Of a stretch of DNA of 64,000 bases, positions 29,301 to 37,499 are shown piece by piece. Every line of letters begins with the position of its first letter. Positions within the stretch are counted from its first letter, which is position 1. Source of the DNA: Panopea generosa. Taxonomy: Eukaryota; Mollusca; Bivalvia; Adapedonta; Hiatellidae. Both the position numbers and the translations under genes were made by a program. Where the stretch lies: assembly GCA_029582155.1 (NCBI GenBank), contig CM055905.1, positions 60,588,457-60,652,456 of the forward strand. Direction: 5' to 3'. The notes below the pieces were generated by a model that ran no database searches, was not told the DNA's origin, and saw only the letters and a program-made list of their open reading frames with translations.

Positions 29301-30395
29301 AAATAATATTTTCAGCTGTTGCAATAGCAGCATAACAGAAATATTAGAAAAGTTTGCGACTATTGCAATAGTAGAACAATAGAAATGTTAAAAAAGTGAG
29401 TAACTATTCAATAGCAGGACTGAGTTCCACATTAAAATATGCAGAAATGTTTATTGATCTAAGTATTAAAATCATGTTGGTTGTATAGATTCTGATGTTT
29501 AAATGTCCCCATAAACATTAACATTTCAAGAAGGTTTAGGTGTTAACTTAGTCAAATATATGTTGTTGAAAATGGGTCAGAAGTTCCATTCAGACACGCA
29601 GATTTCAGAGTAAAATAGCATGCATATATATAATGTTACTTGCACAACAACAACAACAACATAAACATAAACAGGAATTTACAGTATTACCATATTAGAG
29701 AATAACAACAACAACAACAACAACAGGAATTTTACAGTATTACATTATTAGAGAATAACAACAACAACAACATAAACGTAAACAGGAACTTTACAGTATT
29801 ACCATATTAGAGAATAACAACAACAATAACAACAACAACAACAACATACACGGGAACTTTATAGAATTACCATATTAGAGAAAAACAACAACAACTACTA
29901 CATAAACAGGAATTTTACAGTATTACCATATTAGAGAATAACAACAACAACATAAACAGGAACTTTACAGTATTACCATATTAGAATATGGGAGTTTTAT
30001 CTTATAATTAATAGGGTCGCCTAAGTCTCAGAGGCGCTGTTGTTTAATGAGGACCTACTGCATACTGCTGAGGAAGTAGGTTCAAACCGAGCTCGGTCCA
30101 TAAACTATATGTGAGAACATTTGCCAGTAGCTTGCTGAAGAACGGCGGTTCTATTCAGATTCATTCTGAGGTCTTCCTTTTACCAAAACTGTCATGTTTT
30201 GAAAATGACTTTACATGCAAACCCATTAAATAATTAACTCTTACATAAATAAGTGTGCCAAAGAAAAAAAAATAAAATCGGCATCAACATTGTAAAAACA
30301 GTTTTTCATACAATACAAACTAGACTTACCGTTGGTTCTTCTTGTCCGAAAATGGCTGGGAATGATATCACAACAAAGAAAACAAATGCATTCAT
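348..30395 (-). CDS. Secreted ADAMTS-like metalloprotease with TSP1, ShK and CUB domains (3' end outside window)
   Basis: I assembled 31 exons by reading GT/AG sites and matching phases. In transcription order: 30330-30395, 21128-21191, 20427-20582, 19812-19951, 18717-18864, 18149-18306, 17253-17336, 16518-16642, 15815-15955, 15095-15229, 14556-14718, 14035-14142, 13597-13748, 12867-13039, 12041-12177, 11539-11659, 11076-11153, 10576-10724, 9551-9689, 8957-9083, 8654-8753, 8195-8299, 7604-7760, 6187-6321, 5383-5508, 4455-4619, 3312-3431, 2716-2748, 1953-2174, 1272-1358, 348-527. Every junction keeps frame, giving about 1,331 codons with no stop. The family consists of secreted zinc endopeptidases acting on extracellular matrix. 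The catalytic motif HETGHVLSMNHD starts near residue 356. The last exon ends in phase 1 with a donor, so the gene continues left of the window. A paralogue-specific name is not supported. Exon borders may be off by a base or two. Confidence 0.9.
901..1120 (+). mobile_element. tRNA-headed SINE, family B
   Basis: The head has A-box (gagtggtctaagg) and B-box (ggttcgagtcc) sequences like a class-II tRNA. The body contains ttgcggaaggacggtggttc and gccatatataacctgaaatg, and the element ends in an A-run. Other copies are at about 28178-28260 (minus, fragment), 30010-30240 and 41335-41550. Confidence 0.75.
3312..6321 (-). CDS. Exons 24-27: tandem ShK-type six-cysteine domains
   Basis: Exons 6187-6321, 5383-5508, 4455-4619 and 3312-3431 each encode one ShKT-like domain ending in the CxxxCxxC signature ([24 protein letters not shown] and CKGFCGLC). 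Each has a YxxWA block ahead of it, so six cysteines are conserved. All four exons are phase 1 to phase 1, so any can be duplicated or skipped without frame loss. ShKT modules occur appended to astacin and ADAM-like proteases in many invertebrates. Here they most likely serve as binding modules; nothing supports a toxin role. A fifth related exon, at 3676-3785, is out of frame and listed separately. The exon at 4455-4619 has an extra Ser/Thr/Ala-rich leader. Confidence 0.9.
3676..3785 (-). pseudogene. Out-of-frame ShK-like exon inside the ADAMTS-like gene
   Basis: A sequence with a good acceptor (ttaatatacag) and a donor (gttggt) lies between the ShK exons at 4455-4619 and 3312-3431. Its second half encodes the ShK signature [11 protein letters not shown] in the frame that would join the next exon. 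Its first half, entering in the frame set by the previous exon, does not continue into that frame. The exon is 110 nt, where phase 1-1 neighbours are 120, 126, 135 and 165 nt, so it is 1 nt short of a multiple of three. It may be a frameshifted relic, a regulated alternative exon or an assembly error. Skipping it leaves the main frame intact. Confidence 0.7.
5610..5835 (+). repeat. Dispersed repeat with a GGACCCA hairpin (copy 1)
   Basis: Shares, in inverted orientation, long blocks with 63222-63445: aacctgatatctcccgaatc, gaccaatcagcgtgct and acggacccaatcaggagaac. The last block forms a GGACCCA...TGGGTCC hairpin. A short relative lies at 7118-7190. Confidence 0.65.
6412..6695 (+). mobile_element. 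tRNA-headed SINE, family A, in a protease intron
   Basis: A degenerate head with B-box-like gtaagttcgaaatccctcgc is followed by the body blocks cagtctccgta, tcattatcattcgtctctt and caggaaacagtggttaggtt. It ends in an attcaattaatcaatcaat tail. Seven other family A copies or fragments occur in this window. Confidence 0.7.
7118..7190 (+). repeat. Fragment of the GGACCCA-hairpin repeat
   Basis: Contains gattggcttgtaacaattgt followed by acggacccaatcgggagagc and ttcgttctacagtctt, matching the ends of copies at 5610-5835 and 63222-63445. Confidence 0.6.
7604..9689 (-). CDS. Exons 19-23: three C-terminal thrombospondin type-1 repeats
   Basis: Exons 9551-9689, 8957-9083, 8654-8753, 8195-8299 and 7604-7760 encode about residues 767-975. 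The repeat cores are [31 protein letters not shown] and [16 protein letters not shown]. Each has the CxxS/TC pattern used for O-fucosylation, and the second has a WxxW motif. Introns cut each repeat near the Trp/CSxxCG region, so repeats are completed across exon junctions. Such repeats usually anchor the protease to matrix or substrate. Confidence 0.9.
10225..10457. mobile_element. MITE with GGTGAATTTCAGAGCC termini (copy 1)
   Basis: The left end gataacaggtgaatttcaga and the right end tctgaaattcgcccgttgtt are inverted repeats. The interior is also partly palindromic (agctattgtaa and tttgataatgtgg). It is related to the split copy at 46590-47145. Confidence 0.7.
10576..12177 (-). CDS. Exons 15-18: Cys-rich and spacer domains
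   Basis: Exons 12041-12177, 11539-11659, 11076-11153 and 10576-10724. The Cys-rich end has the family hallmark GCDGHMDSG followed by [13 protein letters not shown]. The spacer follows, with [31 protein letters not shown] and [16 protein letters not shown]. This matches the IPxGAxxIxI, YxxNG and GPxxExxxxQ pattern of ADAMTS spacers. Phases are 0, 1, 1 and 0 at successive exon ends, and all match. Exon 16 also appears as an open stretch running past its acceptor, but the in-frame exon starts at 11659. Confidence 0.9.
12661..12770 (-). pseudogene. Decayed copy of the 3' part of the Cys-rich exon (12867-13039)
   Basis: About 110 bp align closely with 12868-12980, including the exon's 3' end and a donor-like site (gtaaat). 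The frame reads IQFKNEQCS, then TDNTPIQGK, then NSSSLG. In-frame TAG at 12753-12755 interrupts it, and other substitutions are present. It lies directly downstream of its parent exon in transcription order. No matching 5' half or acceptor was seen. Confidence 0.75.
12867..14718 (-). CDS. Exons 11-14: disintegrin-like region, first TSP1 repeat and start of Cys-rich domain
   Basis: Exons 14556-14718, 14035-14142, 13597-13748 and 12867-13039. The disintegrin-like part carries [16 protein letters not shown] and [17 protein letters not shown], the usual ADAMTS spacing before the central TSP1 repeat. TSP1-1 begins GWSDWE, a WxxW C-mannosylation-type motif. It continues with [16 protein letters not shown], where CSRSC fits the O-fucosylation consensus, and ends CNMQDC. 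The exon 13-14 junction reads [13 protein letters not shown]. These domains normally position substrate next to the catalytic cleft. A decayed copy of the 3' part of exon 14 lies about 200 bp downstream, at 12661-12770. Confidence 0.9.
15095..17336 (-). CDS. Exons 7-10: zinc metalloprotease catalytic domain
   Basis: Exons 17253-17336, 16518-16642, 15815-15955 and 15095-15229 complete the reprolysin fold begun in exon 6. The zinc site HETGHVLSMNHD (residues about 356-367) is split by an intron after HETGHV. It keeps all three His ligands, the catalytic Glu and the Asp that marks adamalysins. The Met-turn is IMAS, with Met near residue 380. Upstream blocks [22 protein letters not shown] and [10 protein letters not shown] fit the beta-strand and helix order of the family. 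All known catalytic residues are intact, so activity is expected. Confidence 0.93.
17424..17639. mobile_element. Palindromic piggyBac-like MITE flanked by TTAA
   Basis: A 216-bp element begins TTAACCCTTTACTTCATA and ends TATGGAGTAAAGGGTTAA, with TTAA at both edges. The centre is a strong hairpin, gttcagattgctcgt/aacgagcaatctgaac, at about 17535-17566. TTAA duplication and CCCTTT ends are typical of piggyBac-derived elements. Confidence 0.75.
18149..21191 (-). CDS. Exons 2-6: reprolysin-type prodomain and furin processing region
   Basis: Exons 21128-21191, 20427-20582, 19812-19951, 18717-18864 and 18149-18306 encode residues about 23-244. Family-typical prodomain blocks are visible: [19 protein letters not shown], then CFYTG followed by [11 protein letters not shown], then [12 protein letters not shown] and PHIIYHH. 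These contain the Cys residues used in latency. A basic RMRR at about residues 206-209 directly precedes the catalytic domain ([17 protein letters not shown]) and is the likely proprotein-convertase site. A second RARR lies earlier, in exon 18717-18864. The latter exon was found only because a phase 0 to phase 1 exon was missing between its neighbours. It lies beside a tandem repeat and a SINE fragment. Confidence 0.88.
18575..18665 (+). mobile_element. 3' fragment of SINE family A
   Basis: Contains ggatcccaggaaacagtggt, gataactgatcgtctgttag and the aatgacgcttaatattcaat tail. It adjoins the prodomain exon 18717-18864. Confidence 0.6.
18945..19435 (+). repeat. Tandem array, about 158-bp unit, three copies
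   Basis: gggacttaaaaacattttaa starts at 18961, 19118 and 19277. Units share gctctgaaagcatagaaatg and ggtgaccgcttacacaggtt. It fills most of the intron between two prodomain exons. Confidence 0.85.
19704..19775 (-). pseudogene. Decayed copy of the 3' part of the prodomain exon (19812-19951)
   Basis: About 70 bp resemble the end of the parent exon. The translated copy reads [16 protein letters not shown] against [16 protein letters not shown] in the parent, followed by a good donor (gtaaga). The copy is 1 nt shorter before the donor, so it would break frame if used. It lies immediately downstream of the parent exon in transcription order. Confidence 0.7.
20160..20360 (+). repeat. Duplicated block with (TA)n microsatellite
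   Basis: ttgtggttctgttgataata occurs at about 20180 and 20270. Each copy is followed by a TA-rich run (a (TA)20-like tract at about 20290-20331) and gtacaag..aaataaaaata. Confidence 0.8.
20700..21070 (-). repeat. Imperfect minisatellite, unit about 55-60 bp
   Basis: Repeated acataacaaagagcaaa/tatagagaagagtgaag-type blocks recur six to seven times, in the intron between protease exons 2 and 3. Confidence 0.7.
21866..22170 (-). repeat. Dispersed repeat, inverted relative of 57370-57650
   Basis: Blocks gaatgaatgaatagggtttt, acggcgtaccaacacattat, ggaaggaagattccaggttc and cagtgatcctattcttgcca recur in reverse at 57370-57650. It ends near a TTCATTCATTCA microsatellite-like edge. Confidence 0.65.
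22171..25309. other. Protease intron 1, part without recognised genes
   Basis: AT-rich sequence with short open frames only. Weak tandem 45-bp similarity occurs at 23230-23400 (gatctrgggaacat blocks), and a G-run at about 24170-24185. I see no coding exon with credible splice sites. Confidence 0.5.
25310..26140. repeat. 18-bp minisatellite (cacatttgtgaccagttt)
   Basis: Dozens of units of cacatttgtgaccagttt/cattttcacatttgtga type run for about 830 bp. Because the unit is a multiple of three, long open frames appear on both strands; these are not genes. Confidence 0.95.
27376..27795 (+). repeat. 84-bp tandem array, five copies
   Basis: atcatgctggtatatattca begins near 27377, 27460, 27544, 27628 and 27711, followed each time by gaatcattcataaattgatc and acactaataatatttatt. 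Confidence 0.9.
28178..28260 (-). mobile_element. Fragment of SINE family B
   Basis: Contains the complement of the diagnostic body block (gaatctgagtagaaccaccg, then tccttccacgggtaa). No head was seen. Confidence 0.5.
28300..28556 (+). repeat. About 63-bp tandem array
   Basis: gtgtaaaatgtacaacacat and aagatttataacacatgtca recur three to four times. Confidence 0.85.
29645..29990 (+). repeat. AAC-rich compound minisatellite
   Basis: (AAC)n runs alternate with ttacagtattaccatattag and agaata; about six units of 50-65 bp in protease intron 1. Confidence 0.85.
30010..30240 (+). mobile_element. SINE family B copy just downstream of protease exon 1
   Basis: A diverged head (aggttcaaaccgagc) and the body block gctgaagaacggcggttcta are followed by cattctgaggtcttcc and an A-containing tail. 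It lies in intron 1, 90 bp from the donor of exon 1. Confidence 0.6.
30330..30395 (-). CDS. Exon 1: start codon and signal peptide of the ADAMTS-like gene
   Basis: This 66-nt, 22-codon exon starts at ATG 30393-30395 and reads [20 protein letters not shown] before the donor gtaagt. It has a hydrophobic core of about 14 residues and a plausible signal-peptidase site after AIFG. It ends in phase 0, which matches exon 2 (21128-21191) starting in phase 0 ([15 protein letters not shown]). It is separated from exon 2 by a 9.1-kb intron, and no other signal-peptide exon with the correct phase was seen in that intron. The link is inference from phase and function and would be settled by a spliced transcript. 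Confidence 0.75.
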
Positions 30396-30824
30396 TTTTG
30401 TAATTAAATGTTTAAATGAGTTATTTATAAATTATTTTTGACAAGTCACCTTTGTTAAAATCACATTTAGTACACCAGTACTATAGAATCTTGAATAGCA
30501 GTTTAAAAAAAAACTAAAAAATATGTTCACGCATATACACTTCTTTTGTCTCTTTTTTCAAGTTTTGATTTAACTATTTTTCCATGTAGCGTTATTTTGT
30601 TGGTACGAAAGCAAACGTTTGCCAAATTAAAAGAAAGTTTACGAAAAGGTAGAGGCGCCGTTGCAATCCGCACAATAATGGTCACCCCCTTCAAACTCTT
30701 CAATTTATACCGATTTTTTATCAAAGATATTTTAATTGAGTCCATAAATTTAATTATGTATTCAAACAGAATGTCGTCACTTCAAACAAATCGTGCGCCA
30801 CTTTGAGAACTTATTGACAGTCAT

Positions 30825-30900
30825 TTTGCGCATGCTTCCCACGTGACGACAATCAGCGCGTTTTACAGGGCACTCGTTAGAGGTCACGTGATATGATTGG
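30825..30900. promoter_or_regulatory. Candidate promoter region upstream of the ADAMTS-like first exon
   Basis: About 430 bp upstream of the minus-strand start codon there is an NRF1-like TGCGCATGC (30827-30835). Two CACGTG E-boxes follow (30840-30845 and 30885-30890), and an inverted CCAAT (ATTGG, 30896-30900). The local base composition is richer in GC and CpG than the surroundings. No TATA box was assigned. The motifs are seen directly; promoter function is inferred. Confidence 0.35.
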
Positions 30901-31239
30901 TTCCACCCAGGAAAATGTAGGATGGTAAACATGTTAATCTCTATACAAAAATTGAATTTGATATTGACAAACAGACGACAATGAGGTCCTTGAGATTGGT
31001 GACGGAATATTTACATAGTGCAATTGTTTATGTACTATTTAATACCTCTGTCCCATTTCCGTAATAGATTTGCAGCATCGTCCAAAGGTGTGACGTCATT
31101 GTGGGTATATTTTTAAACGATAATACGATGGGTGTCAATTTTTACGTAGGTGGAACATTTGCACGCATCATGATTGACATCAAACTGTAGTTAAGTTACG
31201 CTGTAGTATGGCAGGCCAAACGTTGTTATATTGTATAAC

Positions 31240-31310
31240 TAGTTTTTCTTGTTCAAACTTAACATTTGTGTTGTTAAAGTGTACATATATGGTGTTAAAT
31301 TCTGTTTTTA
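31240..31310. repeat. Dispersed repeat shared with 63885-63965
   Basis: agtttttcttgttcaaactt and aacatttgtgttgttaaa match, in inverse orientation, the block gttaagtttgaacaagaaaa at the right edge of the window. Confidence 0.5.
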
Positions 31311-31394
31311 TAAAAAAATTACACATATTTTTTATGATGTTTAATTGTGTTTATGTTGTTTGTTTTATATTCTTAATGTTAAACTAGTACCATA

Positions 31395-32347
31395 CAGTTG
31401 AAACTCACCAACTCGAACTCTGATATTTCGAATTTCCGGTTATCTCAAATTTGAACTTCGGTACCGTTTTAACCCGTTCTATTTCTATATTAATTAACTC
31501 CTGATATATCAAATTCCAGTCATTCGAATTATTCACTATTTCGAATCTGTTTTTCGGTCCCTCGTACCTAAAATCTATTGATTTCTCACTCGTTATTTAG
31601 AATTTTTATCACCGCGTGAAGATGAAAGGAAAACCGTCGAAGGTGATAATTGTTGATCCCATACCTGTAATTTATCGCTTCATGTGTCTGTACTGGCCGG
31701 TAAGTTAATTGTGTCATCAAATTGTTATGATAGAAACACGAGCAATTCACACGCTAATTAGACAAACAACACCGAAGTGTTAGAAGACATTTTTTGACAT
31801 GTGTGCTATTTTTCGTCTTATTTTTTATTTGTAAAATTGTTGTAACCATTGATTGTAAATAACCTATGTTTATATTTCAGTTGCCTATTCTATTTATTTG
31901 ATACATGTAAATTAAAAGTATAAAAATTAAAAGTATATTTTGTTTATCTATTATATCTCACTAAAAAAATATACAATGTTCACGCACTGTGCAAATAGAT
32001 AATTAGCCTGCACACGGATAACAACGCACAACATACGTTTGCGTAGAAGAAAATAACGCATGTAAATAGTAGAATTTACCATGATTTAAGATAAATCCAC
32101 AGTACACATCAATACAAACAAAATTTATATCATGTGTTAATATAACGACAACGTGTTATATTGAAAAAAAAACACACAAACAAATAGAGGTATTTATATG
32201 TACAACATGTATATTTTCAACGATTTATGAAGTGGGTGGGGTAACGGTAAAAAAGTTGAACAATAGTACACTCCTGATAAATCAAACTTCGGATATTTCG
32301 AATTATTTTTACGGTCCCATCGAATTCGAAATAACGAGTTTCGACTG
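31395..32347. mobile_element. pogo/Tigger-like non-autonomous DNA transposon (953 bp)
   Basis: The left end cagttgaaactcaccaact and right end gaaataacgagtttcgactg are inverted repeats of the pogo/Tigger type. They lie between TA dinucleotides and are followed inward by further complementary TTCGAA blocks. No transposase frame remains. Confidence 0.7.
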
Positions 32348-33094
32348 TATATACAAAAAAAAATTACAACAAACAAAAAAACGAGCACAAATTAAAATAA
32401 ACAATAAGAATCAAAATTAAGAAACCAACTTTACAACAAAAATGTATTTAGATAATGAACATAGATATAAAAAATATCAAACTCAATAGAAAGTCACGTG
32501 GGTTCTTAGTAGCTGCAGTATTATACAATAAATACGAAACAAATATATTATATACATTTCAACTGCAGTCGGTCTAAATAAACCTAATGTTTTTCATCAC
32601 CGATGAGAACTCAAAATTGTGCTTTTAATTAATACTTAATTGAATAACTCTTGTTATATGGTAGTCTTCGCACAGTAATGTGTTTGTACGTTGGTATAGC
32701 AATATGGCTAACCGCACGTAACAATATTCTTACCATGAGCAGATAATCTTATCTTATATGGTTCTGTCGTAGTATGTTTGAATTTGTCAGTTAATAAGTG
32801 CTTCCGTGGGGTAGTAGCATAATGGCGGTTGTAAATAATCCTTGTTCAAAATGAATTTCCTTATTTTAATGCTCATTTTGTGATTTGAATAGCATTATTG
32901 ATGTACATGTATTTGTAATATTTTGAAAATACTGTTATGTTTGAATTGTGAAATAAGTCAAGAAGTGATGCAGGGAAATTTGAGTATGAATACGTTATTT
33001 CTGAAGTCTACTTTCACTTTTATCAATGGTGTACACAATAAATAAAAACTTTTAATAATAATAAATAAAATAATAATTTAATTTTTTTTTATCC

Positions 33095-33175
33095 CACTTG
33101 AATCAGCGGTGAGCGACAAATGATAATGAGACACAATGTCGTATATGTATCATCACGGAGACTGTTACCGGGCTC
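33095..33175 (-). mobile_element. Fragment of SINE family A
   Basis: Complement of the central body (cacttgaatcagcggtgagc, tgagacacaatgtcgtatat, cacggagactgttaccgggc). Confidence 0.5.
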
Positions 33176-34029
33176 TGTTTCTGGTTTTGTATAATTAAAC
33201 AATTTAACCATTTTACACGTACTACTTTCACTAGTCTTACATAAATTTGTTGTCATCTTGATTATTAAATGTAATTAATTTTGTTGGGGAGGGCCTCATC
33301 AATTGTAAGCATAACTTACAGCCCAACCCTTCGGTTGCTCTATGCAATAAAATACGTTTAAACTAAGGCAGTGTACGCTGATATATATGGACAGATGGCT
33401 AATTCGAGTCACACTCTCGGCTTTGATCTTTGATGTGGTATTTAGTGTATTTGGTGTGGGACGATCTTAGAGAATGCGGGGAGATATCAGCTTTGTTTGA
33501 CATACCTATTTGTATTGTATGCAAGGATTATTGTTTATATATGTTTCTCCGAAATTTAATAACATTGGGTTAAGTACACCGGCGCGTAGCTTGGCTGAAA
33601 ATGATGTTTAGGCACAGTTGCAGGGGGTTCGGCTAATTTTTTCCCTATTTTTTTTTTCAGCTTTGCCGTTGTAGGTGCGTTTAGGCGTATATTTCTTACG
33701 ATTTTAAAATAATTGTGTCCATAGCAGGAACGCCTCTGCTAATAAAAATGAACAATAAATTGTGGTTGGATAAGTTTTTTAGCGCAAAAATCTGGTAATC
33801 GTCACTAAAAAGGGGCGCTAATGGCGATAAACCCAAAGTTATGATATTGTAACGTTTTACCGAGCACGTTCAAGAATCATAGTTATATGTCTCGTGAGCC
33901 AAATCTAAGTGTATGTTTATACAGAGGCTTTTATTGATAGAGGAAAAAAATCGATGTTTTTTTAATAATTTTTTTTTTATTATTATTTTTTATTTTTTAT
34001 CTTTTTATTATATTTTATTTATTTATTTA

Positions 34030-34122
34030 TTTTTTTTATGAAAATAAAAAGGGTCGGGGCGGAATGAAAATTAAGGGCGGGCGGGGATGATAATCTATCA
34101 ATTAATTTATTATGGCCTTACA
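34030..34122. mobile_element. Partial MITE of the GGCCATTATAAATT family (copy 2)
   Basis: The segment with gggtcggggcggaatgaaaa and the right terminal repeat (gataatctatcaattaatttattatggcc) matches copy 1. No clear left end was seen; a long A/T-rich run precedes it. Confidence 0.55.
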
Positions 34123-34989
34123 TAAAGTCTGTGTAAATATCCCGATTTTTTTGCAAATTTGGTGAATACTAAATTCTGGATACGTATAAGTGCTCTTTTT
34201 AATGGCAATGTTTTGCTAAAAATCTATCTCGACTGGCGAATTATGCGTATAATTATTTGGTACGATGGTATAAATTCTGCCGAACTACCCATAAAATATA
34301 TAATTTCTGTTACAACTATCGTCAGATGTGACCGGCCTTTCATTACACCTAGCATTTCTCGAGTGCCATGAAAATTATCGTGAAAATTGCTGATTTTAAT
34401 GAATAGCTAACAAGTCCATAGTCCAGATTTAAACGTTTTTCTCTGTCGCTCTTATCTATAATTATTCTATCAATGTTTTAATTAGTCGGTTGTAGCATTC
34501 CAGAGCGATATTGTGTTACCATAGATGTTCTTGGATGATTTTGAATACTTAAGATGAGTGAAGACTGTATCGTGAATGAGTCAGTGCCAAGATTAATATT
34601 AATAAAACACGGGTTAATCTGGAGGGGCTGCGGTCATATAACGATAATCCGTATTCCTTTTCGCATAAAAGGCGTCCGTGTAATTATGATTGTATATAAG
34701 TGGACGCCCATAAGATACGACAGATTATGTCAAGTAGAAAAAAAATGTCTACTGCGCAGTACCAGAGAAAATAAACAATATATCGCCACTGGTAAAACAA
34801 AGATAACAGAATAAACTATTAAAACAATAAACAAATGAATGGTATTTTTCATAAGATGTCTTTAAATCACAAACTGTAACGATTTTTATGCAAATTTGAT
34901 GTCTCAAATCAATTATTAAACATAAAATGTACAATGATTTACACAAATTTGATACTTAAGAGTATTAGCTTTATACTCGCGTGTATGGT

Positions 34990-35460
34990 GCTGTTGGTGG
35001 CATCAAGGACTTATATAGAAGGATAGGAAACTTACATCTCCTGACTAAATGATGATAAAATAGCACACGAATGATTCATTCTGATTCAATTACAAATTAA
35101 TCATTCATAATTCACAGGCAACTGATTTCTTGTACGTAAACTGTAAGGTGTATGTAATTTTAAATGTTTAAAAATGTTTCAATCACGCAAAATGGTCTTG
35201 ATATTGAGGTTTGAAAGAAAATGCATCGTAATTTGCCGTTATTTTACCAGTATACACATTGTGTACGCCTAAGTACTTCAACAATTTTAAACACAAATTT
35301 CTGGGAATGGTATTGTTTTGATGACAATTTCATTCTGCAGTGTAAGAATTTTGATTTGTGTTACTGGAAGTGAAGATAATTGAAAACCAGATATTGTGAG
35401 ACTTTGCGTGAATATCGATCAGTTGCCATTCCTTCTCTATATAATTCCTTGGTGACATGT
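34990..35460. mobile_element. TIR element with AAGGACTTATATAGAAGGA ends (copy 1)
   Basis: Left end atcaaggacttatatagaag and right end cttctctatataattccttg are inverted repeats. The interior has caggcaactgatttctt and acaaatttctgggaatggt blocks, shared with copies at 51140-51600 and 59360-59765. Confidence 0.7.
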
Positions 35461-37259
35461 TCCCTTTGGTAGATCGATGTAAGCTTATGAATATTTAACA
35501 ACCATATCCGCATCGCTTTGCTCTAGTGCATTAACATATGGGAGTGTATATACATTAGTTTATGCTAATTTCTTTTAGCTTAATGAACCGCTGTCGAGTC
35601 CGCTTTCTTGGGTAGAACAAATACTGAGTGTTGTTTTTTTTAATGGAGGTTCGATTCCGCAACTTCTAAAATACTATATTAGTATACGCTATACTACCGC
35701 CCCGTATATTAACAAACATTAATCGTCAACTTCTTTTGTAATATTGTCAACTATTTTAGTGAGTGAAGTGTTTAAAAAGGGGGCATAATGTCTTCTTTAA
35801 TTAATACCTAAATAATGTTGAATTAAATCAAGAAATTAGAGATATAGCAACTTGATTAAATAAAATGACCTTTAACATGATCTATGGAGGGAAGCTGGAA
35901 TTTAAATAATTTACTAGCGTACTTGGGCGGACTAAGGTTTCGTAGGTACACTCTCTAATCTTACATTGGTGTTTCCCTGAACAAAATCCTGTTTCCTTGG
36001 GTGTGCCAGTACATCTACACCAAATCTCCTTCGCAGAGTTATCGAACGTTACACCCGAGGTGGATGTGATGAGTCGAATTTGTTAGAGAATGATCTATAC
36101 CAGCAGATAACAAGTACCTCGGTTATTGTTTGATCTTCAAGTGTCTGTCGAGCATGTTCCTTATGGGTTTGAAGTGGGAGTTTCTTTTATTTTTCAGAGA
36201 CATGTGTATAAAACTAGGGTGTTTGTAAATACAGAAAGATAAAGCGTATCTGACAACATAGCTATTCTCATGATAAACCGTTTACAGTTGGCGGGATGAA
36301 ACAATCAACAAAGAAATTGGATTAATACAACTATCCGGCGTAGTATGACACGATACAACGGTTTTATTTAAATATAAACATACAGATTTACAAATCACGT
36401 ACTTTTTAATTGGTAAATATTTGTTAAGTTCAAAAGTCCGTCCTTAAACTCAAAGTCATGGGTTTTCGCATTTTTCATACCTGATCACATTTTCTTTAAA
36501 TTGATAATACACGAATATAACGCGGTTGTATGAGGTCATTTTCATCGAAATATGGTCCAGTAAATAAACATCTATTTTAACTTTTTAGTTTCATCAATTG
36601 TCCGAGGTCATTTATCCGATCGTGGGCGGAACATCTTGCCTCGAAGCACGCACCATTCTGCATTTTCGTTTTTCTTCTTGTTTTCTTTTCAATTTTTAAA
36701 TAATCTGATGTAAAACTTTTTTCTTCTTCCAAATTCTATCATTTATAAAGTTGCAAATTAACTAATTATTAAGCATATTCGTACTGTAATTTATTTTATC
36801 TTGTATTTATAAGAACTTAAGATTCACCTTTCCTTCTGATCCTATTCTTATAGTTTCACAAACATGTTGTTGTAATATATTGTAAAGATTAGAAATGAAA
36901 TATGTTTAAACTGCCTCCAGAAGACTGATATTCACAGATCATATTTTATCACTTTTCTATGTTTCATTCAGTGGAATAATAGTTAACATATTAGTAAATT
37001 ATGAAGTGTTATTTCACTGGGAAATACGAATATTAGGCTTCATATTGTTCTATCGGGATACTGCTTGTGAACGCTAATGACTCCTGATCACAGTGATCCA
37101 ATCTGATGGACTGATCTCTCGTACATATATATAAACATTTTTACCAAGGATTAGAGAAGATTGGATCAATATGAGCAACATTAGATATAATTATGGTTTT
37201 AGTCAAAGGAAGTTAGAACTCATGCGCCGTCCAAAAGCATATATGTGTTTCATCCCTAC

Positions 37260-37442
37260 GGCCATAATAAATTTATTGCTCGATTATCATATCCCCAGGC
37301 CCACTCATTTTCATGCTGCCCTGACCCTTTTTTTAAAAAAAACATAAAAAAATTTAAAAATAAAAAAATAAAATCCTCCCTCCATCCCCGTTTTTAAGCA
37401 AAATTTGTATGATAATCTAGCAATTAATTTATAATGGCCTAA
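37260..37442. mobile_element. MITE of the GGCCATTATAAATT family (copy 3, complete)
   Basis: The left end ggccataataaatttattgc and the right end gcaattaatttataatggcc are inverted repeats. The Pyr-rich and Pur-rich core is shared with copies 1 and 4, and the length is about 183 bp. Confidence 0.75.
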
Positions 37443-37499
37443 TATAAGATAAAATTCCCCTTCAAAAAATGTTTTAATATTTCTAAACAATGCCAGTTT

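Larger units (their letters stand above)
32348..37259. other. Intergenic stretch between divergent genes
   Basis: Apart from the SINE fragment at 33095, the MITE part at 34030 and the TIR element at 34990, I recognise nothing coding. Open frames such as 34159-34371 and 34554-34814 have no family features. Confidence 0.45.

Noticed and set aside
30546..30806. 86-codon plus-strand frame near the protease promoter
   Set aside because: No homologous features, no splice partners, and it overlaps a similar-sized frame on the other strand.
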